Below, piece by piece: positions 19,880-29,286 of a stretch of 64,000 nucleotides of DNA (the first letter of the stretch is position 1; every line of letters starts with the position of its first letter). The DNA is from Teredinibacter purpureus (GTDB taxonomy: Bacteria; Pseudomonadota; Gammaproteobacteria; Pseudomonadales; Cellvibrionaceae). A program made the position numbers and the translations under genes. Below the pieces are notes generated by a model that was not told the origin of the DNA, did no database searches, and saw only the letters and a program-made list of their open reading frames with translations. The DNA is taken from NCBI RefSeq assembly GCF_014217335.1, contig NZ_CP060092.1:389501-453500 (forward strand), given 5' to 3'.

Positions 19880-21337
19880 TTAACCACCGCCCTCACCAGA
19901 CAGCATCTGTTTTTTATTCCGAGGCAACACAAGTCGCATTAACTCCGTTCTCATTACAGAGAAAAATCCCCCCTGCAAACCCGCGTGTTTAGAATACCAG
20001 CGCGATAAATTAGCGATCGAACGCAATAACTCATCCAAGAATATCGCCCATAAAATGCCGAGTAAACCCAACTCAAAATAGAGCGTTAATAGGAACGCAC
20101 TGGGTAACGCTATAATCCACGTAATAATACAGGACCTAAAGGTGATAACCCACGCATCACCAACCGCTTTAAGCGAACCCGTCACCACAATATTAATCGT
20201 TCGTGGTATTTCCGTTAGGAAATAAATCATAAATACCGTAGCCGCCATTTCTATTACATTGTCGTTTTCCGACAAGTAGCGAATAAGACTATCGGCATTC
20301 AACCAAAATAGAATCGAAAGAGCACCTATAATTAAGCAGCTAATTTTAACACTATGAGTGAGCTCTAAATGCGCTCGCCTCAGCTGTTTCGCCCCGTACA
20401 ACTGCGCAACGATCATTTGCGTAGCAATCGAGAAAGAAATGCTCACAACCAAACAAATAGTAAAAATATTATTCGCGTAAACCCGCATCGTCACCTCTTC
20501 CACACCGACACGCGCAATCAATAAATTAAGAATAAAAGCGTAAACGTGATAAGACAGAGGTTCAATCGAAGACGGGATGGCAATGTTTGCTATTGGCCGC
20601 CACATTGACCGCATGGAATCTAACGACGGAAAATCATATAACCGAATACCAAATTTGTATCTAACAACAATCGCCAAAAATGCCAATGATACAAATGCTG
20701 CAATTACACTAGAAATCGCCACACCCGTAACACCCATTTTGGGAAAACCAAACAAACCGAACACCACAATTGAATTTAACGAAATATTAACAACCGTCAA
20801 TATAGACGTAGCCGCCAGGTTCCACTTAGGGTGCCCATACAAATTAAGTACGCTTTTATAAGCCGCCGCTGCGCCCCAGCCAACGAGAATAAAGGCACCA
20901 ATTGAAAGGTATTGCTCTGCCTCCACACTCACGGCCTGCGGCAAGTGCATTAATGCCACAAGAGAACCAGAGAAACTACCCAGCAACGTCGCCAATAGCG
21001 CTAACACCACTGTGACAACAATCAACATAAAAGACAAAGTTTCTCTAGAAACTGTAGACTCGCCCTTCCCCATTTTTTGGCCGGCAATGCTTACGCAGGC
21101 AATACAGATCGCCTCAATAACAACAAAACAGCCTAAAATATAAGGCGTAACCATACCCACACCGGCTGCTGAATTATCCGATATCCTACTGAGAAAAAAT
21201 ACATCGGCAAAAGGTACGGAGAGCAATATAGCCCACTCAAAAATCATAGGGGGCACTAACCCCTTAAGGCCCTTTTCAATAACGCTACTTTTCTGCTCTT
21301 GTGGCTTCGTCTCTTCATTTGCTGCATCATCGATCAT
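19880..21337 (-). CDS. MATE family exporter of the biosynthetic island
   Basis: A 485-residue membrane protein with MATE features: FEWAILLSVPFADVFFLSRIS, AAGVGMVTPYILGCF, SIAGQKMGKGESTVSRE, YKSVLNLYGHPKWNLAATS, FGFPKMGVTGVAISSV and NIVVTGSLKAVGDAW. The N-terminus is a charged 20-residue extension (DDAANEETKPQEQK). It is the last gene of a minus-strand series that runs from the GNAT-like gene at 31689 through an RND pump, with short gaps. It therefore may export the product of those genes or protect against it. Substrate is unknown. Confidence 0.88.
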   Translation of the reverse strand: MIDDAANEETKPQEQKSSVIEKGLKGLVPPMIFEWAILLSVPFADVFFLSRISDNSAAGVGMVTPYILGCFVVIEAICIACVSIAGQKMGKGESTVSRETLSFMLIVVTVVLALLATLLGSFSGSLVALMHLPQAVSVEAEQYLSIGAFILVGWGAAAAYKSVLNLYGHPKWNLAATSILTVVNISLNSIVVFGLFGFPKMGVTGVAISSVIAAFVSLAFLAIVVRYKFGIRLYDFPSLDSMRSMWRPIANIAIPSSIEPLSYHVYAFILNLLIARVGVEEVTMRVYANNIFTICLVVSISFSIATQMIVAQLYGAKQLRRAHLELTHSVKISCLIIGALSILFWLNADSLIRYLSENDNVIEMAATVFMIYFLTEIPRTINIVVTGSLKAVGDAWVITFRSCIITWIIALPSAFLLTLYFELGLLGILWAIFLDELLRSIANLSRWYSKHAGLQGGFFSVMRTELMRLVLPRNKKQMLSGEGGG

Positions 21338-21454
21338 GTTATTCGCCCGTCAATACCCAATGTTGTTCGCTCATCTAGCGCCTAGGTCAATACCACTATA
21401 AATGCGTACTGAACGCTACAATAAGATGGCCTATCTTCTTATAGTTAAACGCTA

Positions 21455-24400
21455 CTATTTCGGCATAGTGAACCGATCCCTTAAATAGCGCGAGGCACGA
21501 TAATTAAACACCACAACGGCAGGGAAAAAGGCAACGGCGAAAAGCACCGTAGCCAAAACCATGCCGGTAACGGATATACCTAAGGCAAATCTAGCCCCCG
21601 CACCTGCGCCAGACGTAAAGACCAATGGCATAACGCCAGCAATAAAAGAAATGGATGTCATTAAAATTGCGCGACCACGCTCGTTAACGCCCTTAATTGC
21701 TGCACGGTAAATGCTCGCTCCTGACTCAAGACTTTTATAGGCTCTATCGACAACAAGCACCATCGATTTCACATAAAGTGCCACACCCAAAATCAAACCA
21801 ACTGTCGAATAGATGTTTAAATCTGAAGAGAACAACACCAATAAGGCTAAGCCGCCAATAACTGCAACCGGGATACCAGCAATAATGGCGAATGGCGTAA
21901 CCCAACTGTTATACAAAATCACCAACACCAGATAGATGCACAGTATTGCGCCCAATAACAACAGGTTACCGTAATCAGATTGAACGCTGGTCATCGCAGC
22001 CTCACCGCTCCAGCCCAACGAATAGCCTTGAGACATTTCATTCTTAATTGCTTCTATATCGGCAACAACTTCGCTTATAGAATATCCAGACGCTGCAGAG
22101 CCGCTAACGCCAATGGACAATCGACCGTTATAACGACTCAACGAATTGGGACCTTCACTCACAACAATTTGAGCAAAAGACGTAACGGGAATGAGATCGC
22201 CCACTTTATTTCTTACACGAATAAACTGTAACGAATCTTTATTAGCTCGATACCCCGATTCCGCCTGAACAATTATGCGGTAACTACCCTTAGCTGCAGC
22301 AAGGTCACCAATATAACGCGAGCCCCATAAGGTTTGAATGGTTCGATTAAAGCTCCCAATATCAACACCCAAAGCTTTCGCTTTTAACGAATCAACTTCA
22401 AGGGAATAACGAACAGTATCAGCATTAAAATTGCTATTCGCAGAACCTACAGATGGCAGAGCCGATATTTTTTCAACGAATTTTTTTGCCTCAACATTCA
22501 ATTCTCTCATCGACTGATTGTTGTAGCCAAATATTTTTAAATCAAAACCACCAGCCTGGCTCAGGCCCGATATTGCCGGAGGCGCAAAAACATAGACAGT
22601 GCCATGAGCGCCCAAAACCGATAATTTCTCGCGTAATCGATCTACGGTACTATTCATGCCTAAATGGCTTTCCTGACGATCAGACCAATCATTAAGCACC
22701 GCAAAAGCCAAACCGTTATTAGAACTATTGCCCCCAATAAAACTGTAGCCATTAATAACGATTGTAGAATCCACGGCGACATCATCAGTGACAATAGAGG
22801 ACAGCTCGTCCATAATTTTTGTTGTCTCACCCAACGACGAATTATCGGGTAGCACCACAGCCATCACCACGTAACCGGTATCCTCCTGAGGAACAAAGCT
22901 ATTTGGTAAGCGAAAAAACAACACAACGTTAAGCGCTAAAACAACAATAAATACGATAATCGAAATAAGCCAGTGTCTAATAAAGTAAACAACAGCAGCA
23001 TTCAACCAACGCGCCAATATTTTAGCCAAACGATCAGTACGACTACTTTCTATTTGCGCGACACTTAACTCCGGTAGCTGGCTACACATTACGGGGCTCA
23101 GTGTTAAGGCCAGCACAGAGGAAATTGTTACCGATATAATAAGGGCAAAAGCAAATTGGCCATAAAGAATGCCTTGTACACCGGGGAAAAGATAGAATGG
23201 CAAAAATGCAATAACGAGAATTATCGTGGTAGTAATAATGGGCTTACTAATATCCCGCATTGCCCTTAATGTCGCATCGTAGCTGGATAATTTATACGCC
23301 GTTTTTAGGTGGGTTACGCGCTCAACTACAAGAATCGCATCATCAACCACGACCCCAACAGACAAAATCAAACCCAACAATAATATGAGATTAATACTTA
23401 CACCGGCGACAAATAGAATAAATATGGTACCCAACAGAGAAATAGGAATAACTAAACCAGGTACCAGTGTAGCCGCCGCAGAGCGCAAACAGATAAAAAC
23501 CACAACCACCACAATAAAGAACGCTAGCGCCAAAGCAGAAAAAACCTCATTTGAGGCTTGATCAACAAACAACGATGTATCGTATTTTATCGCGTATTCA
23601 ACACCTTCCGGCAGGCGTTCGTTATACGCTGCCATACGCTCTCTAATTTCACGCGAGATTTTTACGGCGTTACCATTACTGTCTTGAAAAACGCCGAGCA
23701 TAACGGTCGAAAAATTATTAATCTTCGCCGTCTCGTCGTAACTCTCGGCGCCTTTATTGATTCGAGCGATATCACTAAGCCGTATAGCACCGCCTAACGA
23801 ATCCATTTTTACAATAATTTCAGCAGTTTCAATTTCGTTGCTCGGGTAATTATTTGAAACAACAATCACTTCGGACTCGCTATCATGAACACCCGGAGAC
23901 TGCCCAAGCCTACCCACAGACGCCACTGCACCCTGCTCTCGAATGGCCTCGAGAACTTGGTCCGCATCAATATTAAACTTGTACATTTTAACGGGATCTA
24001 ACCACACCCTAATAGAGTGTTTCATCTCACCAAAAATGGTAACCTTTGAAACACCCTGAATGCCGCTAAGTTCGTTCAGTAATTCTTCACTGGCAAAATT
24101 ACTTAAATAAATTCGATCTAGCTCCGGCTTCGTTGACAGCAGGTTTACCGTCATCAATAGACTGCCACCACCTTTTGCAACTGTAATCCCGTTTCTAGCG
24201 ACTATAGCAGGCAAACGTGACTCTAACTGAGCAACCACACTCTGAACATTGACTAGTGCTTCAAGCTCGTTCTCTCCAGGTGCAAAAATTGCCGTTACGC
24301 TCGCGGCACCACGATTATTGGCGCTAGACTCGGTATAGATAACATTTTCTATTCCCAGTAATTTAGGCTCTATTAACGCATTAATGGAGCGATCGGCAAT

Positions 24401-24571
24401 TTCCGCACTCGCACCAGGAAAATTAGCCGATACGGTAATAGCGGGAAAAGCAATATTGGGGTAAGCGCTCATTGGAAGTTTAAAAAAAGCATAGACTCCA
24501 GCGCATACAATTAGCAGACTCGCTATAACCGTGAATTTTGTATTATTTAAGCACAAGGATGTAATTTTCAT
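21455..24571 (-). CDS. RND efflux pump inner-membrane transporter (HAE1/AcrB-like)
   Basis: RND pumps use the proton gradient to drive export through a tripartite complex with an adaptor and an outer-membrane channel. At 1038 residues it has full family length. The N-terminal helix, the first porter domain (LPMSAYPNIAFPAITVSANFPGASAE), the TM4 proton-relay pair of Asp (GVVVDDAILVVERV) and the TM10 Lys region (ALYVKSMVLVVDRAY) are all present, so it looks functional. The matching adaptor lies just upstream; no TolC-type outer-membrane gene is in the window, so a distant TolC is probably used. It is co-directional with the NRPS-like genes, which suggests product export. Confidence 0.95.
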   Translation of the reverse strand: MKITSLCLNNTKFTVIASLLIVCAGVYAFFKLPMSAYPNIAFPAITVSANFPGASAEIADRSINALIEPKLLGIENVIYTESSANNRGAASVTAIFAPGENELEALVNVQSVVAQLESRLPAIVARNGITVAKGGGSLLMTVNLLSTKPELDRIYLSNFASEELLNELSGIQGVSKVTIFGEMKHSIRVWLDPVKMYKFNIDADQVLEAIREQGAVASVGRLGQSPGVHDSESEVIVVSNNYPSNEIETAEIIVKMDSLGGAIRLSDIARINKGAESYDETAKINNFSTVMLGVFQDSNGNAVKISREIRERMAAYNERLPEGVEYAIKYDTSLFVDQASNEVFSALALAFFIVVVVVFICLRSAAATLVPGLVIPISLLGTIFILFVAGVSINLILLLGLILSVGVVVDDAILVVERVTHLKTAYKLSSYDATLRAMRDISKPIITTTIILVIAFLPFYLFPGVQGILYGQFAFALIISVTISSVLALTLSPVMCSQLPELSVAQIESSRTDRLAKILARWLNAAVVYFIRHWLISIIVFIVVLALNVVLFFRLPNSFVPQEDTGYVVMAVVLPDNSSLGETTKIMDELSSIVTDDVAVDSTIVINGYSFIGGNSSNNGLAFAVLNDWSDRQESHLGMNSTVDRLREKLSVLGAHGTVYVFAPPAISGLSQAGGFDLKIFGYNNQSMRELNVEAKKFVEKISALPSVGSANSNFNADTVRYSLEVDSLKAKALGVDIGSFNRTIQTLWGSRYIGDLAAAKGSYRIIVQAESGYRANKDSLQFIRVRNKVGDLIPVTSFAQIVVSEGPNSLSRYNGRLSIGVSGSAASGYSISEVVADIEAIKNEMSQGYSLGWSGEAAMTSVQSDYGNLLLLGAILCIYLVLVILYNSWVTPFAIIAGIPVAVIGGLALLVLFSSDLNIYSTVGLILGVALYVKSMVLVVDRAYKSLESGASIYRAAIKGVNERGRAILMTSISFIAGVMPLVFTSGAGAGARFALGISVTGMVLATVLFAVAFFPAVVVFNYRASRYLRDRFTMPK

Positions 24572-24675
24572 AGATACTCATTAGAGGCTAACAAAAGGTC
24601 TTGCCAACGTTTCACAGACCACCCAAAAGCGCCCAAATGGCCGCTAAGAAGGTTGCTGAAAAACCAGGGTTTACA

Positions 24676-25842
24676 CTATGGCTCTACAGTTACACGAGCG
24701 CTATCTTGGATGGACTGTAAATTTGTAGACGCCAAACGAACGCCTAGAGCCAAATCACCTTCTACCCAATAGGTATTCGCTGTCTCCTCGACAACACGCA
24801 CCAACAGTTTTTGCACGACATTATTGTCGTCTATTTTAAACACGTGTTGGCTTTCATTGTCCTTTACGACGATATTTCGGGGAATGGAAAATGGTGCTTT
24901 TTTATTGGCGACTCTTACCTCAACGCCCACAAACGAGCCATCAATAAACAGACCGTCGTCATTGGAAAACTCTGCCCTAAGAATTACCGCCCCTTGATTT
25001 TCCTTTATTCGTCTAGCGCCTATATTAAGAGTAGCTGCCACTTTTCTATCACCATTTTTCGACACTAAAACTGTCACACGCTCGTCAAGAGCGTCGTTTT
25101 TATTACCCACAAAATAGTGATTAAAAACGAGCTCAGGCATGGCGAACTCTACGTACATGCGACTATCATTTATTAATTCAACGAGTTTTGACTCGCCGGC
25201 AACCGCAAAATCACCTTCCGTAAAATCAGTAAACGACGTTCGACCAGCAATAGGCGCCTTTACATAAGTTTCGGCTAGATTGTACGCCGCCGATTTTTTT
25301 TCAACTTCACGTTTCCTTAGATTCAGCTCATCAACCTCTAATCGTGTTTTAAGTAAATCTATATCCGATTCGCTCACCGAACTGCCCGCACTCAATACAA
25401 CATTCCGATCAAATTCACGCTGAGATTGCTGATAAGTTGCCCGTTGTACCGCTACGTCGTAATGTGCTTTCTCTGACGCATAGCCATAGGATTCCCTCTC
25501 GATCTCGAACAATACAGCGCCGGACGCTACACCATCACCCTCGACGAAGTTTCGTTTTATTACCACGCCCGATACTTTTGATATAACATCAATCCGAGTT
25601 GCAGCTTTGGCAAACCCCGTATAGAAATGGTCATTAAAATCTTTCTGGCTAGACACGGTATAAACGCCCACCGATACTTGTTCGTCTTCGGCCTTGGTTT
25701 CGTTTGCACCGCTATCCGTGCAGCCGCTTATAAACGCAACTACAACCATCAAGCACACGCAGGTCAAACCGGCACGTAGCGACTGTCGTCTTAACGTATT
25801 GGTGTTGCGTATTGCGTCTATGCGCGAAGCTAATTTATTCAT
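24676..25842 (-). CDS. RND pump periplasmic adaptor lipoprotein (AcrA/HlyD family)
   Basis: This 388-residue protein links the inner-membrane RND pump to an outer-membrane channel. It has a signal peptide with a lipobox (FISGC), a lipoyl/beta-barrel core (TRIDVISKVSGVVIKRNFVEGDGVASGAVLFEI), a central alpha-hairpin, and the return strand ETYVKAPIAGRTSFTDFTEGDFA typical of the family. It lies 104 bases before the RND gene and 85 bases after an acyl carrier protein gene, on the same strand. Confidence 0.93.
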   Translation of the reverse strand: MNKLASRIDAIRNTNTLRRQSLRAGLTCVCLMVVVAFISGCTDSGANETKAEDEQVSVGVYTVSSQKDFNDHFYTGFAKAATRIDVISKVSGVVIKRNFVEGDGVASGAVLFEIERESYGYASEKAHYDVAVQRATYQQSQREFDRNVVLSAGSSVSESDIDLLKTRLEVDELNLRKREVEKKSAAYNLAETYVKAPIAGRTSFTDFTEGDFAVAGESKLVELINDSRMYVEFAMPELVFNHYFVGNKNDALDERVTVLVSKNGDRKVAATLNIGARRIKENQGAVILRAEFSNDDGLFIDGSFVGVEVRVANKKAPFSIPRNIVVKDNESQHVFKIDDNNVVQKLLVRVVEETANTYWVEGDLALGVRLASTNLQSIQDSARVTVEP

Positions 25843-25927
25843 CTTTTTATCACATTATGTTGAGTTCACCGCTAGGGTACCGACTTTCGCAATGTACTGG
25901 GTTTATATTCCACATTTAATCTAATGG

Positions 25928-26173
25928 CTACTGCGCCGCTATATCATTCACTATTGCTATAATGTCGCCGACCGTATTCGCCTCAATAAACTGCTCCGCG
26001 TGCTCGGCCAGATCTAATGAAGTTCTGGATTCAAGCTCCACGATTATTGATACAAGCGAAATGGAATCAAAATTCAGATCATCGATTAAATGAGACGCTA
26101 ATTCTACGGATTGTGGGTCAACATCCGGTTTAATATCGAAACAAACCTCTCTAAGCAGGTCAATATCTATCAT
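25928..26173 (-). CDS. Acyl/peptidyl carrier protein 1
   Basis: An 81-residue acidic protein with the carrier fold. The phosphopantetheine attachment site is Ser37 in DDLNFDSISLVSIIVELE, followed by a third helix region and a C-terminal helix. Carrier proteins hold acyl or aminoacyl groups as thioesters. It lies 41 bases after the stand-alone condensation protein and before the efflux adaptor in the same direction. It is the likely partner of that condensation protein, though two other carriers are in the island. Confidence 0.9.
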   Translation of the reverse strand: MIDIDLLREVCFDIKPDVDPQSVELASHLIDDLNFDSISLVSIIVELESRTSLDLAEHAEQFIEANTVGDIIAIVNDIAAQ

Positions 26174-26214
26174 TGCTGTGTCTCTCCATACTTGTTTATA
26201 ATTTCACCAGCCAA

Positions 26215-27786
26215 TCATTGTTGCCCAAAGTTTTGCTCTGCACAAAAGAGTATATCGTCCATCTTGTTCGTCATAAGTAGCATTTTTTCTCGCTTATGGT
26301 ACTTGGCACTGTAACTAACCGAGAAACAAAAAACACCGTTCTTTTTATAGACTCTTACCCATACCAGCTTCGGCGACGTATTGTGATCATTTTTAACGCG
26401 CGTTAATTTTTTATCTAAACTGAATTGTTCATACTCAATACTGGATAGCTCACGATAAAATTCGCCAGAGAAAATCAGTGTCGAATTAACATGTTTTGTC
26501 AATCGAGAATCAATTGACGAGACTCCCAGTGGCAGAAGGTCGGTCGAGTTAACATTGAGCCTAAGCTGAAGGCTCAACAGTAACTTTCCTAGCTTTTTAG
26601 CCATTGCAACTGCATCGGTAGGTGAGTCTACCCTGCTTTTAACAAATACCATTTCTGCAAAATGACCGGCAATAGTCTGTGTTTCGGGCAAAAGACGCCC
26701 CGTCATAATGGTTGGAATAGTGAGGTCTTGCTGGTCCAACGTGTCCGCTAGCACCAAGAACACAGCACCAAATAAGAGGTTAAATTCCGACACTTTGGCC
26801 GAAGCTGCAGCCGCTGTAATACGAAGCGAATGCTCTTCAGAAAAACGGTAGTGAATAAATTCGGTTTCATCGGCCTCGTTTATGTCTGTGTCATGAGGAA
26901 TTGGGCTAGATATCATATCAGCATAATATTTTTCCCAGAACTGTCTTTCCTTTAACGTCCAGACCGATTGCGGGTTATAAAACGTATTATGCCAGTCAAC
27001 GTAATCAAGGAAAGGCAACGTTTTTTTAAGCGGCGACTCAATGCCTTCTAGCGCGTTTACATAAAGGGTATGCAATTCATTACGTACCAATTCAACACTT
27101 AAACCATCTGAAATTAAATGGTCTGTATACAGTGCAATTTCCCAACGTTGATCTTGAGTTTTAATCACTGATACACGAAACAGCGGTTTATCTGTTTTTA
27201 ATAGTGTTGCCTCGGTGGGCAGATCGCGGTATTGACGAGTATATTCATGAACAAACTCGTAGGTGGCCGAGTAGCCCGTGGTACCAAAACGTTCCATTAT
27301 TTTGGTAAGCTCTACTTCATCGGAAAGATTATAATAGGGTATGTCAAACTCATCCCATCTATGCACGTATTGCACGATGGTATCGTGCTCCCCTGGCCTA
27401 ACGCATAGAGCCAAAGCATCATGCCGCTCCACCAACTTCATAAGTGCCACTTGCAACACTTCACGATTAATTGTGCTGTACGACACTACAGGCTTAAAAC
27501 CAATCCCCGAAAATCCCGTGCCGGCTTTAACCGCATTCCACCAATTTTTTTGCTTATAATGCAAGCCGCTCTCTGCACTGATACGCGGAGTAATTGGCGG
27601 TAATTTTCTATAGCTCCATCGCCGCTGCAGTAACAGCTCACTAATTTCTTGCTCGTGGTGAGCAATGGATTTTTCGTCATCGCTATTCAGATTAGCGAAA
27701 TGATCAGTCACCATTATGCGCTCGTTTTCAAGTGAGATTTCAACTCCCTTGCACCCTAAGTCCCACAAAATATTTTGCACTGTCAT
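26215..27786 (-). CDS. Stand-alone NRPS condensation protein with TubC-like docking region
   Basis: Condensation domains join a carrier-bound acyl group to an amine. This 523-residue protein has only that domain plus an N-terminal region (about 1-55; ILWDLGCKGVEISLENERI then HEQEISELLLQRR) resembling TubC docking domains, which pair NRPS subunits. The catalytic motif reads DHLISDG (His223 as the active-site base): the first His of the usual HHxxxDG is Asp, but the catalytic second His and the DG are kept. Further family features are ERHDALALCVRPGE near the start and GRLLPETQTIAGHFAEMVFV late. No adenylation or carrier domain is fused. It probably works in trans with one of the three separate carriers. 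Confidence 0.9.
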   Translation of the reverse strand: MTVQNILWDLGCKGVEISLENERIMVTDHFANLNSDDEKSIAHHEQEISELLLQRRWSYRKLPPITPRISAESGLHYKQKNWWNAVKAGTGFSGIGFKPVVSYSTINREVLQVALMKLVERHDALALCVRPGEHDTIVQYVHRWDEFDIPYYNLSDEVELTKIMERFGTTGYSATYEFVHEYTRQYRDLPTEATLLKTDKPLFRVSVIKTQDQRWEIALYTDHLISDGLSVELVRNELHTLYVNALEGIESPLKKTLPFLDYVDWHNTFYNPQSVWTLKERQFWEKYYADMISSPIPHDTDINEADETEFIHYRFSEEHSLRITAAAASAKVSEFNLLFGAVFLVLADTLDQQDLTIPTIMTGRLLPETQTIAGHFAEMVFVKSRVDSPTDAVAMAKKLGKLLLSLQLRLNVNSTDLLPLGVSSIDSRLTKHVNSTLIFSGEFYRELSSIEYEQFSLDKKLTRVKNDHNTSPKLVWVRVYKKNGVFCFSVSYSAKYHKREKMLLMTNKMDDILFCAEQNFGQQ

Positions 27787-28087
27787 ACGTTAAGCCTACT
27801 GTTAGTCTCTGTTCGTCACGTTTACGCTCGACAAGCGGATGTCAAGCCGTAGTTGCTGGGGGCACATCACTTGTCGCTAAATCGGTATTGTAACTATTCA
27901 TTTTTGTCAAACATCCTGATCTAGAAAGTATTGACGAGGGCACAACAGCGCAATGCCGCCTATGTTTTTACTCCGGCTGGGAAAGCAGCCTTTCGTGAAT
28001 AACGGCTATTGAATACCGACACAAAGATAATCTATTTTTTATAGTATTGAACTGAATTGGAACCGGTTTTTTTGGCGTGAGTAATTT
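27787..28087 (-). promoter_or_regulatory. Intergenic region before the condensation gene; possible promoter
   Basis: This gene-free stretch of about 300 bases splits the minus-strand series. On that strand TTGACA occurs (27910-27905) with a weak TACCGA 17 bases on; TACAAT lies at only 13 bases. It may start a separate transcript for the condensation, ACP and efflux genes. I see no ORF or repeat in it. Confidence 0.3.
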
Positions 28088-29029
28088 TTATAACGCCTCA
28101 CCACCCAAAAGTCGCGGTGTTATGCGCTTAATATTATCGGATAGAATATAGATTTTTTCCTTTTCAGGAATAGCCTCAAGCGTTTTATCGAATTTAGACA
28201 TTAATTGCTTTTGCCCACCCGGCGCTCTCGCTACCGGCCAATCGGTTCCAAATATAATTTTGTGGTTCACACCCATCCGAAATAATTCAGTAAGCGCATG
28301 CTGCCAACCATCTGGATGATTTATTGTGGTGAATCCGCCCAGGTCCAAATAAACATTCGGCCTGAAGACACACAGATCTACCACGGTATCTCGATTGAAT
28401 ACGCCGCCATGAGCGAGAATAAAATTAACATCCTGAAAGTTTCGGGCCGCCGAGTCGATAAGCTCAGGCGCAGAGAACTCGAAGCTCATTTCTGGCGACG
28501 TAGGGCCCGTGTGTAGTAGTACCGGAAGAGAGTATTGTCGACAAATTTCGTAGTAGGGAAACAACGATGGGTCGCTCGGGCTATAGCCGCATGGCGGGTA
28601 GAGTTTAAGGCCGGCAAACCCGTAGTCTGTTACGCCTTTTTCAAACAGCGACACACCATCTGCGCCCCATCGTGGATCTACCCCTGCAAATACTGAAAAT
28701 TGTGTGCTATGTTTTTTTAGCAGAGTAAAATGCTCGTCGTACATTTCCGCAATCGTCAACTCAGACTGCATGCAATAGGTGAAATCAGGCAATAACAATA
28801 CCGATTTTTCAATGTTCGCCTTCTTCATCTCAGCCAGTAATGCCTGTCCTTCATGGTCATTATGCTGACTTTTAACCATATTCGTGAGTAAATCAAGATC
28901 ACGTTCTACGCCGTTTTTACGAAGGCTTACCTGTGTATTTCGGGCGATACCCCTAAAAAAATCATCCGGAATATAACGCGTAGATGATAAATGTGTATGT
29001 GCATCTATAATGATAGTGTTCTCCGACAT
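28088..29029 (-). CDS. Amidohydrolase-2 family metal-dependent hydrolase/decarboxylase, paralogue A
   Basis: The amidohydrolase-2 family (PF04909 type) includes hydrolases and non-oxidative decarboxylases on a TIM barrel. Visible here are the metal-binding DAHTHLSS near the start, GLKLYPPCGYSPSD, VLLHTGPTSP, FILAHGG and the Asp-bearing IIFGTDWPVA. At 313 residues the length is normal. Its ATG abuts the TAA of the upstream carrier protein (TAAATG), so it is translationally coupled. A second copy sits at 41952-42908 beside the other ACP/AMP-ligase set. This pairing suggests a step on carrier-bound or released intermediates, but the reaction cannot be read from sequence. Confidence 0.88.
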   Translation of the reverse strand: MSENTIIIDAHTHLSSTRYIPDDFFRGIARNTQVSLRKNGVERDLDLLTNMVKSQHNDHEGQALLAEMKKANIEKSVLLLPDFTYCMQSELTIAEMYDEHFTLLKKHSTQFSVFAGVDPRWGADGVSLFEKGVTDYGFAGLKLYPPCGYSPSDPSLFPYYEICRQYSLPVLLHTGPTSPEMSFEFSAPELIDSAARNFQDVNFILAHGGVFNRDTVVDLCVFRPNVYLDLGGFTTINHPDGWQHALTELFRMGVNHKIIFGTDWPVARAPGGQKQLMSKFDKTLEAIPEKEKIYILSDNIKRITPRLLGGEAL

Positions 29030-29281
29030 TTACGAAAGCCCTATCATTAAGGTGTTGAGGTCACCCACCGTCGCAACATCTGGAGCCTCTAAGATCGCCG
29101 CTTGAATAGGAAGGTTAGTATCTTCCTCTAACTTAAAAACCATCGTTATAAGCGTAATGGAGTCAACACCAAGGTCGCCTTGAAGATCCGTTTCCGCATT
29201 AATGTCCGGTGCGCTTGCCGCAACAGGCGAGATCTCGATCAGAGTAGAAACGATCAGGGGAATGTAGTCAGTTATACTCAT
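29030..29281 (-). CDS. Acyl carrier protein 2
   Basis: An 83-residue carrier with the attachment site Ser41 in GDLGVDSITLITMVFKLEED and the usual acidic helices. It lies five bases after the AMP-ligase stop and directly abuts the amidohydrolase start, so these three form a tight cassette. The AMP-ligase probably loads this carrier. Confidence 0.92.
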   Translation of the reverse strand: MSITDYIPLIVSTLIEISPVAASAPDINAETDLQGDLGVDSITLITMVFKLEEDTNLPIQAAILEAPDVATVGDLNTLMIGLS

Positions 29282-29286
29282 AGGGC

